From positions 1-32,529 of the forward strand of contig DATNFP010000099.1 in assembly GCA_035606335.1 (NCBI GenBank): a stretch of DNA of 32,529 nucleotides. The letters are read 5' to 3'. The translations under genes were made by a program, and so were the position numbers. The notes below the pieces were generated by a model. That model searched no databases. It was not told where the DNA came from and saw only the letters and a list, made by a program, of their open reading frames with translations. This DNA comes from DATNFP01 sp035606335 (GTDB lineage: Bacteria > Bacteroidota > Bacteroidia > Chitinophagales > Chitinophagaceae). Below, piece after piece: positions 1-8,378 of this stretch. Numbering within the stretch: position 1 is the stretch's first letter; each line of letters begins with the position of its first letter.

Positions 1-309
1 TATGTAGCAACTTACGATGCCTCAACTTCGAGGATAAAGATATATGCGAATGGAAATCTCGTATCAAATACAAACTTTGAACTTAGAAAGGATGCAAGCG
101 GAAATCTAATTGGCAATCTAAACTATCCTACACCTACACAGGTGTTAATCGGAAGTTTCGCTAATTTAGCAGTAGGATATACAGGAATCACAACACAATC
201 GTGGCAAGGTCTTTTTACAGGATCTATTGATGAATTAAGGGTATATAATAAAGCATTAGCCGCTTCAGACATCAGTGCATTATATCAACTGGAGAAAGCC
301 GGACGTTAA
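1..309 (+). CDS. C-terminal end of a LamG (concanavalin A-like) domain protein, 5' end outside window
   Basis: The window opens inside an open frame (frame 1) that ends at TAA 307-309. The 102 visible residues are a typical end of a LamG/concanavalin A-like lectin domain: a strand with IKIYANGNLV, then VLIGS, then FTGSIDELRVYNKAL followed by an ASDISALY helix. In Bacteroidota such domains sit on cell-surface lipoproteins next to SusC/SusD pairs and bind glycans. The gene is followed by a hairpin terminator and then by a glycoside-hydrolase cluster on the same strand, so it is probably a glycan-binding member of the same locus. The N-terminus, any signal peptide and the total length cannot be seen. 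Confidence 0.8.
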   Translation, partial: YVATYDASTSRIKIYANGNLVSNTNFELRKDASGNLIGNLNYPTPTQVLIGSFANLAVGYTGITTQSWQGLFTGSIDELRVYNKALAASDISALYQLEKAGR

Positions 310-323
310 TTTTTCATTGCAAA

Positions 324-360
324 AAGAAGTTGCTAAGTAATAGAGGCAACTTCTTTTTTC
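324..360 (+). terminator. Rho-independent terminator after the LamG gene
   Basis: A perfect 10-bp stem is formed by AAGAAGTTGC (324-333) and GCAACTTCTT (346-355) with a 12-nt loop, followed by a T-rich run. It lies 14 bases after the LamG stop codon and only about 30 bases before the probable start of the next gene. Because no obvious promoter box fits between the hairpin and that gene, it may be a partial terminator that lowers read-through into the enzyme genes. Confidence 0.85.
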
Positions 361-386
361 TTAAATTTATATACATCCATTTGATA

Positions 387-2045
387 GTGAGAAATATATT
401 AACAGGCTTTGTGTTATTGATGTTCTTATGCAACTGTAAGAAAAACAACCAATCTGCAAATAACCCATCCGGAAATTTAACTGTTACATCGATTTCCGTA
501 AATGATTCCACTTCAGGTAACTATATTTTTTACAATGTCAGGAATAACCCTACAATAAAAATTCATTTTTCCCAACCAATCGACAAATCAACTGTGTCGG
601 GAAATATTACATTAATGTCAGCAACGACAAATGTTCCTTTGGGTAGCACCTTTAGCAATAATGATAGCGTGTTGATTGTGCAAACTTCATCACCATTAAA
701 AAGCATTACTTATTATATTTTCAGAATTGCAACCGGGATAAAAAGCACATCCGGTGGAACATTACAAAGTTTATACGTTGCATATTTAACAACCCAAATT
801 GATACAACAAATAAATTTCCCATTATAAGTGATAGCGCACTATTAACATTAGTGCAACAGCAAACCTTTAAATATTTCTGGGATTTTGGTCATCCGGTTT
901 CAGGTATGGCGAGAGAGAGGAATACATCAGGCGATGTTGTTACAACAGGTGGTTCAGGATTTGGGGTCATGGCTATACTTGTAGGCATAAAAAGGAATTT
1001 CGTTGCCAGGCCAGATGCCCTCGCCAGAATTACTCAAATAGTAAATTTTCTCTCCACCAAGGCACAACGTTATCATGGTGCTTTTCCACACTGGATGGAT
1101 GGAACCACAGGAGCTACAATACCCTTTAGTGATAATGATGATGGCGCGGACATTGTAGAAACATCTTATATGATGCAGGGCTTACTTTGCGCAAGACAAT
1201 ATTTCAATAGCACAACAGATGCTGGCGAGATAGCTTTGCGGAATACTATAGATACTTTATGGAATGGTGTTGACTGGAACTGGTTCAGGCAGGGAGGACA
1301 AAATGTTCTTTATTGGCACTGGAGTCCCGATAAAGGCTGGATAATGAACGTACAGATACGTGGTTGGAATGAGGCTCTGATTACCTATGTACTTGCTGCA
1401 TCATCAAATACCGATTCTATTCCTTCGATAGTATATAGCAACGGATGGGCACAAAATGGTGCAATCAAAAACGGCAATTTGTATTACGGAATTCAATTGT
1501 CACTTGGAGTGCCCTATGGAGGGCCATTGTTTTTTGCTCACTACTCTTTTCTCGGAATTAATCCTAACGGACTGAGTGATGCTTATGCTAATTATTGGAC
1601 CCAAAATGTAGCTCATAGCACAATCAACTATGATTATTGTGTAGCAAATCCATTACACTTTAATGGTTATAATAGCAATTGCTGGGGACTTACCGCCAGC
1701 GATGAAAATAACGGGTATTCGGCACATGCTCCGGGAAATGATGATGGAGTAATATCTCCAACAGCCGCCATTTCTTCTCTACCCTACACTCCTACCCAAT
1801 CTATGAATGCCTTACATTTTTTCTACTATAAACTTGGCGATAAAATATGGGGAACATATGGTTTTGTCGACGCTTTTAACCTGTCGAATATCTGGTTTGC
1901 AAATTCTTATCTTGCAATAGACCAGGGACCCGAAATTGTAATGATAGAAAATTACAGATCCGGCATGTTGTGGAATTTATTCATGAGCTGTCCGGAAGTG
2001 AAGAGAGGCATGCACAACTTGGGATTTTCAAGCCCATATTTGTAA
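387..2045 (+). CDS. GH144-family (glycoamylase-like, PF10091) lipoprotein with N-terminal Ig-like domain; probable endo-beta-1,2-glucanase
   Basis: About 552 residues. I place the start at GTG 387, because it gives a compact lipoprotein signal (RNILTGFVLLMFLCNC followed by KK). The longer frame begins with TTG 330, inside the preceding terminator stem. Residues about 25-135 look like a bacterial Ig-like (Big_5/SbsA type) domain. The rest is an all-alpha glycoamylase-type domain beginning LLTLVQQQTFKYFWDF, with GGSGFGVMAI, FPHWMDG, DDGADIVETSYM, LYWHWSPDKGW and DQGPEIVMIENYRSG. In characterised Bacteroidota members (GH144, Chitinophaga pinensis) this family cuts beta-1,2-glucan internally. The lipid anchor suggests an outer-membrane or surface location. 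A close paralogue follows 24 bases downstream. Substrate is inferred from family only. Confidence 0.85.
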   Translation: MRNILTGFVLLMFLCNCKKNNQSANNPSGNLTVTSISVNDSTSGNYIFYNVRNNPTIKIHFSQPIDKSTVSGNITLMSATTNVPLGSTFSNNDSVLIVQTSSPLKSITYYIFRIATGIKSTSGGTLQSLYVAYLTTQIDTTNKFPIISDSALLTLVQQQTFKYFWDFGHPVSGMARERNTSGDVVTTGGSGFGVMAILVGIKRNFVARPDALARITQIVNFLSTKAQRYHGAFPHWMDGTTGATIPFSDNDDGADIVETSYMMQGLLCARQYFNSTTDAGEIALRNTIDTLWNGVDWNWFRQGGQNVLYWHWSPDKGWIMNVQIRGWNEALITYVLAASSNTDSIPSIVYSNGWAQNGAIKNGNLYYGIQLSLGVPYGGPLFFAHYSFLGINPNGLSDAYANYWTQNVAHSTINYDYCVANPLHFNGYNSNCWGLTASDENNGYSAHAPGNDDGVISPTAAISSLPYTPTQSMNALHFFYYKLGDKIWGTYGFVDAFNLSNIWFANSYLAIDQGPEIVMIENYRSGMLWNLFMSCPEVKRGMHNLGFSSPYL

Positions 2046-2069
2046 GTCGATTACTTCAAACAGCTTGCT

Positions 2070-3401
2070 ATGACACTTAGAAATGTGTTCGTTCTGTTAT
2101 TAGTATTTACCTCAAGCATAGGATGTGCTCAGAAGAAGCATTCATCGCTCACGGAAAGGCCTCTAAATCTCAATGATTCAGAATTGCTCACCCTTGTAGA
2201 AAAACAAACATTTAGATATTTCTGGGATTTTGCGCATCCTGTTTCAGGGCTGGCAAGAGAACGAAGTAATAAAACGTTTAGTTATGGCGGGGAGGTAGTA
2301 ACAATTGGTGGATCAGGCTTTGGAGTGATGGCAATTATTGTTGCAACAGAAAGGCACTGGATAACAAGGGCAGCAGCAGTAGACAGGTTACTGAAAATGG
2401 CAAACTTCCTACGAAAAGCGAATAGCTATCATGGTATATTTCCGCATTGGATGGACGGCGCAACAGGAAAAACAATCCCATTCAGTCGAAAAGATGATGG
2501 CAGTGATATTGTAGAAACCGCCTACCTATTTGAAGGACTATTGTGCGCACGGCAATATTTTAATAACAACACAGCAAAAGAAACTGAATTACGTAATAAA
2601 ATAAACTGGACCTGGCATGAAGCAGAATGGGACTGGCACACACAAGATGGTAGAGATGTCTTGTATTGGCACTGGAGCCCCAACAATGGCTGGGCAATGA
2701 ACTTTCCTATTCGCGGATGGAATGAATGTCTTATCACCTATATATTAGCAGCCTCATCGCCGGAACATTCTATTAAACCATCCGTTTATTATAATGGCTG
2801 GAAGCAAAGTGATTTTTATAAAAATGGTAAAGAATATTATGGCATAGTTCTTCCACTTGGAATGGATTATGGAGGGCCTTTATTTTTTGCGCATTATTCT
2901 TTCCTGGGATTAGACCCTCATGGATTAAAAGAAGACAGTGTTGACTATTGGCAGCAAAACAAAAACCAGACACTCATTAATTACGAATATTGCAAAAACA
3001 ATCCAAAAAAGTATAAAGGTTACAACGTTAATTGTTGGGGACTGACGTCAAGTGACGACCCTGACGGCTACAGTGCACATTCTCCAACAAATGATGACGG
3101 CATAATATCACCCACAGCAGCAATATCATCACTCCCATACACCCCTGAGCATTCAATGGCTGCATTACACCATTTTTATTACGATCTTGGGAATAAATTA
3201 TGGGGGCCTTATGGTTTTAAAGACGCATTCGATGAGTCTAAAGATTGGTATGCAGATAGCTATCTTGCCATAGACCAGGGGCCTGAAATAGTAATGATAG
3301 AAAACTATCGTACCGGATTGCTCTGGAAATTATTTATGAGCTGCCCGGAAGTGCAAACCGGACTTAAAAAACTTGGATTCGAAAGTCCTTATATAAAATG
3401 A
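2070..3401 (+). CDS. Second GH144-family lipoprotein; probable endo-beta-1,2-glucanase
   Basis: 443 residues starting at ATG 2070. The N-terminus carries a lipoprotein signal (FVLLLVFTSSIGC, lipobox SIGC). It consists of just the GH144/glycoamylase-type catalytic domain. The landmarks of the previous gene recur in order: LLTLVEKQTFRYFWDF, GGSGFGVMAI, FPHWMDGATG, DDGSDIVETAYL, LYWHWSPNNGW, GPLFFAHYSFLGL, AISSLPYTPEHSM and DQGPEIVMIENYRTG. It lacks the Ig-like domain of its neighbour, so the two are a tandem duplication with different N-termini. The stop overlaps the ATG of the GH3 gene by 4 bases (ATGA), which suggests translational coupling. Likely product specificity: beta-1,2-glucan to short sophoro-oligosaccharides (inference from family). 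Confidence 0.87.
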   Translation: MTLRNVFVLLLVFTSSIGCAQKKHSSLTERPLNLNDSELLTLVEKQTFRYFWDFAHPVSGLARERSNKTFSYGGEVVTIGGSGFGVMAIIVATERHWITRAAAVDRLLKMANFLRKANSYHGIFPHWMDGATGKTIPFSRKDDGSDIVETAYLFEGLLCARQYFNNNTAKETELRNKINWTWHEAEWDWHTQDGRDVLYWHWSPNNGWAMNFPIRGWNECLITYILAASSPEHSIKPSVYYNGWKQSDFYKNGKEYYGIVLPLGMDYGGPLFFAHYSFLGLDPHGLKEDSVDYWQQNKNQTLINYEYCKNNPKKYKGYNVNCWGLTSSDDPDGYSAHSPTNDDGIISPTAAISSLPYTPEHSMAALHHFYYDLGNKLWGPYGFKDAFDESKDWYADSYLAIDQGPEIVMIENYRTGLLWKLFMSCPEVQTGLKKLGFESPYIK

Positions 3402-5710
3402 CTCGAAAACATATAATCAAAAGCAAATCATATTTTTTACTCGCATGCACAATGCTTGTATTTTGCTTTAGTGTCAAAGCACAAAAAAATGCTAAGAATG
3501 ATAATGAGAAAATGAATAAGTTCATCAATAACCTGATGAGCAAAATGACGCTTGAGGAAAAAATAGGTCAGCTAAATTTGCCATCTGTAGGCTTTGATGT
3601 CACTGGGCCAATACTCAGTAAAGATGTAAATGAAAAAATAAGAAAAGGGCTTGTAGGTGCAGTTTTTAATACCTATACCCCCAACGCTGTAAAAAAACTA
3701 CAGGACATTGCTGTAAGAGAAACACGTTTAAAAATTCCATTACTCTTTGGGTATGACGTGATACATGGTCATAAAACTATTTTCCCTATTCCTTTAGGGC
3801 TTTCCTGTTCCTGGGACACAACTTTAATAAAAAAGACTGCAAAAATTGCAGCAACAGAAGCAACAGCCGATGGGCTTAACTGGACTTTTTCGCCTATGGT
3901 TGATATTGCCCGTGATCCACGTTGGGGACGTGTGTCAGAAGGTGCGGGAGAAGATCCATGGTGGGGAAGCCAGGTGGCCAAAGCAATGGTGCAAGGCTAC
4001 CAGGGAGATGATTTTAACAGCAATAATACAATGCTTGCCTGTGTAAAACATTTTGCACTGTATGGAGCTGTAGAGGCAGGCCGCGATTATAACACAGTAG
4101 ATATGAGCCATGTGAAAATGTATAACGAGTATCTCCCGCCCTACAAAGCAGCAGTAGATGCCGGCGTAGCAACTGTAATGACTTCATTCAATGAAATAAA
4201 TGGTGTGCCATCCAGCGCCAACAAATGCCTGCTAACAGATCTGCTTCGCAAGCAATGGAATTTCAAAGGTTTTGTAGTAACAGATTATACTGCTATAAGT
4301 GAACTGGTAAATCATGGACTAGGGGATTCAGTACAAGTAGCTGATCTGGCAATGAATGCCGGAAGTGATATGGATATGGTAGATGAGTTATACATTAATA
4401 AACTACCAAATCTGGTAAAAAAAGGGAAGGTTTCAATAAATCGTATTAACATGGCTTGTAGACTAATCCTGGAAGCTAAATACAAACTGGGCTTATTTGA
4501 CAATCCATATAAATACATTGACCCCGCCCGTCCTGCAAACGACATTATGACTCAGGATAATTTAGACATTGCACTTGATGCAGCAGAAAAAAGTATAGTG
4601 CTGTTAAAAAACACTAATGGAATATTACCATTAAATAGCTCAGAAAAAGTTGCTTTTATCGGGCCAATGGTGAAAGACAAAAGAGATATGATAGGCAACT
4701 GGAGTGCTGCAGGCGATTGGAAAGAAGCTACCAGTTTGTGGGATGCACTGCAAAAAAGTCCCATGAAAGAAAACATCTTATATGCCAAAGGCTGCAATCT
4801 TCTTGAAGATAAAAACCTGATAAAAAAACTGAACGAACAGGACGCGCAAATATCTTACGATTCCGTAAAAACACCGGATGAATTAATAGATGAAGCAGTA
4901 AGCATAGCCAAACAATCTGACGTCATAGTCGCAGTATTAGGCGAATCATTTGCCATGAGTGGCGAAGCGGCATGCAGAAGCAATATAGGTCTTCCGGAAA
5001 ATCAAAAAAAGTTATTAAAATATTTATTTGAGACAGGAAAGCCTATAGTGCTTGTGCTAATGAATGGCAGACCATTAACGCTGCAATGGGAAAATGATAA
5101 TGCTTCATCTATATTGGAAACCTGGTTTCCAGGAACTATGGGAGGAAAAGCCATTGCCAATGTATTATATGGAAATGCGAACCCCTCCGGAAAATTAACT
5201 ATGACCTTTCCTCGAAATGTGGGGCAGATACCTATTTATTATAATCACAAAAATACTGGTCGCCCATTCGACCCCGATAATAAATACACCAGTAAATACC
5301 TTGATGTAGATAATACTCCGCTATATCCATTTGGGTACGGATTGAGTTATACTACCTACTCTTATAGTGATATTACACAATCTGCAAAAAAACTTGCAGA
5401 AAAAAATGATACGATCAGTTTTTATGTTACTGTAACTAATACAGGGGCAAGAGACGGCGAAGAAGTGGTACAGTTATACATAAGAGATCTGGTCGGCTCT
5501 ATTACCAGGCCTGTGCAACAGTTAACTGGCATACAAAAAATATTTTTAAAGAAAGGAGAAGAAAAGAGAGTTACGTTTTCTCTCAGTGCTGATGATCTAA
5601 AATTCTATAATGCAGACCTAAAATATGTAAACGAACCCGGGATGTACGATGTAATGATAGGTAGTAGTTCAGCAAACGTGAAACATGCAAGTTTTGAGTT
5701 AGTTCCATAA
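3398..5710 (+). CDS. GH3 beta-glucosidase, secreted
   Basis: 770 residues with a cleavable signal peptide ending near VKAQ (residue about 29). The GH3 N-terminal barrel shows MTLEEKIGQLN, GYDVIHGHKTIFPIPLG, SPMVDIARDPRWGRVSEGAGEDPWWG, CVKHFALYGAVEAGRDYN and the nucleophile motif GFVVTDYTAISEL with Asp296. The GH3 C-terminal domain (IVLLKNTNGILPL, LGESFAMSGEAACRSNIGLPE) and a fibronectin-like domain near the end (VTVTNTGARDGEEVVQLYIRD) are both present. The pattern is BglX-like. A GH3 next to GH144 occurs in Bacteroidota beta-1,2-glucan loci, where it releases glucose from sophoro-oligosaccharides; that role is inferred from context. It overlaps the upstream gene by 4 bases and precedes the GH31 gene by 9 bases, so all are likely one operon. 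Confidence 0.93.
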   Translation: MTRKHIIKSKSYFLLACTMLVFCFSVKAQKNAKNDNEKMNKFINNLMSKMTLEEKIGQLNLPSVGFDVTGPILSKDVNEKIRKGLVGAVFNTYTPNAVKKLQDIAVRETRLKIPLLFGYDVIHGHKTIFPIPLGLSCSWDTTLIKKTAKIAATEATADGLNWTFSPMVDIARDPRWGRVSEGAGEDPWWGSQVAKAMVQGYQGDDFNSNNTMLACVKHFALYGAVEAGRDYNTVDMSHVKMYNEYLPPYKAAVDAGVATVMTSFNEINGVPSSANKCLLTDLLRKQWNFKGFVVTDYTAISELVNHGLGDSVQVADLAMNAGSDMDMVDELYINKLPNLVKKGKVSINRINMACRLILEAKYKLGLFDNPYKYIDPARPANDIMTQDNLDIALDAAEKSIVLLKNTNGILPLNSSEKVAFIGPMVKDKRDMIGNWSAAGDWKEATSLWDALQKSPMKENILYAKGCNLLEDKNLIKKLNEQDAQISYDSVKTPDELIDEAVSIAKQSDVIVAVLGESFAMSGEAACRSNIGLPENQKKLLKYLFETGKPIVLVLMNGRPLTLQWENDNASSILETWFPGTMGGKAIANVLYGNANPSGKLTMTFPRNVGQIPIYYNHKNTGRPFDPDNKYTSKYLDVDNTPLYPFGYGLSYTTYSYSDITQSAKKLAEKNDTISFYVTVTNTGARDGEEVVQLYIRDLVGSITRPVQQLTGIQKIFLKKGEEKRVTFSLSADDLKFYNADLKYVNEPGMYDVMIGSSSANVKHASFELVP

Positions 5711-5719
5711 AAGTTATTA

Positions 5720-8338
5720 TTGAAAAAGTATCTTGTTATATGCCTTCTATATTGCTGCTTTGCATTTGCAAATACCACTACAGCGCAATCTGATCAGCCT
5801 GTTGCCAATGATAGCGCAATAGTTATTGCAGGCAATGCTCGTTTTACTATACTTACCCCTCAGCTTATAAGAATGGAATGGAGCTCAGATAGTCATTTTA
5901 TTGACGATGCCTCACAGGTTTTTATTAATCGAAGGCTGCCTGTGCCAATTTTTTTCCAAAAAATAAAAGATGGTGTACTAACAATAACCACATCGTCTCT
6001 TCGTGTTGTATATAACATAACAACAGACTCTTTCACTTCTGGAAATTTAAGCATTTACTCTTTATCAAATAGTCCATCATTTAGCTGGCATCCTGGTCTG
6101 CATGATTCATTAAATCTTAAAGGAACAATGCGGACATTAGACGGAGTGAATGGTGGCTCTATCTCTATGCTTGAAGATGGCATTATTTCAAAAGGCGGAT
6201 GGACATTGGTAAACGATACCAAGTCTTACCTATTCGATGGGGATACAACATGGAATTGGGTAAAAGACCGTCCCCGGAAAGCATACCAGGATTGGTATTT
6301 CTTTGGTTATGGCCATCAGTATCGCCAGGCACTCAATGATTTTACTAAGGTTGCCGGCAACATCCCTCTTCCGCCACGTTTTGCATTTGGCTATTGGTGG
6401 AGTCGTTACTGGATCTATTCAGATAGGGAAATGGAAGACCTTGTAAGCACATTCAGATCGTTTGCCATCCCTATAGACGTGATGATCGTTGATATGGACT
6501 GGCACAACACTTATAAGTTTAGGGGAAATGCAACTATTGATGATGGGCAAGGTTCACTTGTTGGCTGGACCGGATATACATGGAATAAAAATTTATTTCC
6601 ACATCCTGACAGTTTTTTTGAATGGATGGATAAACATGGAATTAAAAATGCTTTAAACCTCCATCCATCTTCAGGTATTCCACCAATGGAAGAGAAATAC
6701 TCATCATTTGCAAAAGCTTATCATTTTGACACCAGCGGTAAAAAATATATACCTTATTACGGCAGTGATAAAAATTGGGCAACTATTTATTTTGATACGA
6801 TCATTCATCCTCTGGAGAAAGAAGGTGTTGACTTCTGGTGGCTCGATTGGCAACAATATCCTTATGATCGTCTAAAAACCCATCTTAGCAATACATGGTG
6901 GCTTAATTACATGTTTTTTACTAACATGGAGGAGGAAGGGAAAAGACCATTGCTTTTTCATCGCTGGGGTGGCTTAGGCAATCATAGATACCAGATCGGA
7001 TTTAGCGGAGATACTTACATCACCTGGCAAACACTTGCTTTTGAGCCTGCCTTTACTGCAACTGCTGCAAATGTAGGATATGGCTACTGGAGCCACGATA
7101 TTGGTGGGCATCAATATGGTAATACAGTTACGCCTGAAGTAAAGAACAAAGAATTATTCTTACGCTGGATGCAATTTGGCGTTTTCTCTCCTATACTACG
7201 TACCCATTCTACTAAACGGGCGGAGATAGACCGTCGCCCATGGATGTATGGCGAAGAATTTCTGCCTTTGAAACAGCTCATACAATTACGTTATCAATTA
7301 AATCCCTATATCTACACTTCATCATGGGAAACTTATCAGACAGGGGCTTCCCTTTGCCATCCACTGTATTATGTTTCACCTGAAAAAGAAGAAGCATACC
7401 AAAATAACCAGGAATACTATTTTGGGGATGATATAATAGTAGCTCCCATTGCTACACCTATCGATTCAAACAATTTTCTGGCAAAGCAAAAAATATGGTT
7501 ACCTGACGGACAATGGGAAGAATGGTTTACAGGCTCTACGCTACAAGGTGGTACATATGAACGTTCTTTTACCAAATACGACATACCTGTTTATGTACGC
7601 AGCGGCAGCATAATACCAATGTATCCCGACAACACACAAAGCTTGCAAAAACAAATTGATACTATTGTACTAATGGTCTTCAGGGGAAATGGAAAGAATA
7701 TATTGTACGAAGACGATGGCTGTACAGATGGTTATAAGCATGGACAATACACGACTACACTAGTAGAACAACAAACAAAAGAATCCGGAAGCACAAGAAA
7801 TATTACTATAACTATCCACCCGAAAGAAGGTAGTTATTCAGGTATGAGTAATTCCAAGACTTATATCATAAAGTTTTATAGAGATTATATACCAAACTTC
7901 ATCACTGTAAATGGGCAACCAATTGATTATAACACTTCTGCTTTTGCAGACACCTATAGTTATGATGCACAAACTTTAGAAACTATTGTCAGACTGCCTC
8001 AAACATCCGATCAAAATAAAATTGTTGTAACAGCTACATACATTATATTGCCTGATGAACTTTTAGATGGAGTACCAGGATTTTTCAACAGGACTAAGAT
8101 AGCAATGGAAAAACTCAAATACCAGGTTTCAGAAGTGGATTGGGGTGCTGCCCTACCCGATGAGCTATTAAAGATTGAGAATACTCCCGATTTTATTCAA
8201 TACAATCCATCTCAAACTTATAACTACCTATTGCAACTAAAAAAAGAGAAAAAAGATATGTCGAATATCATTATGAACATTCCGGATGTAAAAAAGACAG
8301 AGTTGCAGAAATTATGTGACTTTCTTGAAATAAAATAA
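5720..8338 (+). CDS. GH31 glycosidase (alpha-glucosidase/xylosidase-type) with C-terminal extension
   Basis: 872 residues from TTG 5720, nine bases after the GH3 stop. A signal peptide (KKYLVICLLYCCFAF, cleavage near TTTAQ) indicates export. An N-terminal beta-sandwich is followed by the GH31 barrel: FGYWWSRYW, PIDVMIVDMDWH, the nucleophile motif GVDFWWLDWQQ (Asp376), the acid/base motif GFSGDTYITW (Asp431) and YWSHDIGGHQYG. The domain after the barrel (VYVRSGSIIPMY, ILYEDDGCTDGYKHG) is the usual GH31 beta-sandwich/DUF5110 end. About 95 further residues after residue 775 form a hydrophilic tail that repeats LPDELL at about 777 and 812; I do not recognise this tail. GH31 enzymes act on alpha-linked sugars, so it may remove alpha-linked side groups or serve another glycan. 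Substrate unknown. Confidence 0.9.
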   Translation: MKKYLVICLLYCCFAFANTTTAQSDQPVANDSAIVIAGNARFTILTPQLIRMEWSSDSHFIDDASQVFINRRLPVPIFFQKIKDGVLTITTSSLRVVYNITTDSFTSGNLSIYSLSNSPSFSWHPGLHDSLNLKGTMRTLDGVNGGSISMLEDGIISKGGWTLVNDTKSYLFDGDTTWNWVKDRPRKAYQDWYFFGYGHQYRQALNDFTKVAGNIPLPPRFAFGYWWSRYWIYSDREMEDLVSTFRSFAIPIDVMIVDMDWHNTYKFRGNATIDDGQGSLVGWTGYTWNKNLFPHPDSFFEWMDKHGIKNALNLHPSSGIPPMEEKYSSFAKAYHFDTSGKKYIPYYGSDKNWATIYFDTIIHPLEKEGVDFWWLDWQQYPYDRLKTHLSNTWWLNYMFFTNMEEEGKRPLLFHRWGGLGNHRYQIGFSGDTYITWQTLAFEPAFTATAANVGYGYWSHDIGGHQYGNTVTPEVKNKELFLRWMQFGVFSPILRTHSTKRAEIDRRPWMYGEEFLPLKQLIQLRYQLNPYIYTSSWETYQTGASLCHPLYYVSPEKEEAYQNNQEYYFGDDIIVAPIATPIDSNNFLAKQKIWLPDGQWEEWFTGSTLQGGTYERSFTKYDIPVYVRSGSIIPMYPDNTQSLQKQIDTIVLMVFRGNGKNILYEDDGCTDGYKHGQYTTTLVEQQTKESGSTRNITITIHPKEGSYSGMSNSKTYIIKFYRDYIPNFITVNGQPIDYNTSAFADTYSYDAQTLETIVRLPQTSDQNKIVVTATYIILPDELLDGVPGFFNRTKIAMEKLKYQVSEVDWGAALPDELLKIENTPDFIQYNPSQTYNYLLQLKKEKKDMSNIIMNIPDVKKTELQKLCDFLEIK

Positions 8339-8378
8339 CCGGATAATTTTTATACTTTAATACTAAATAGCGCGATAA

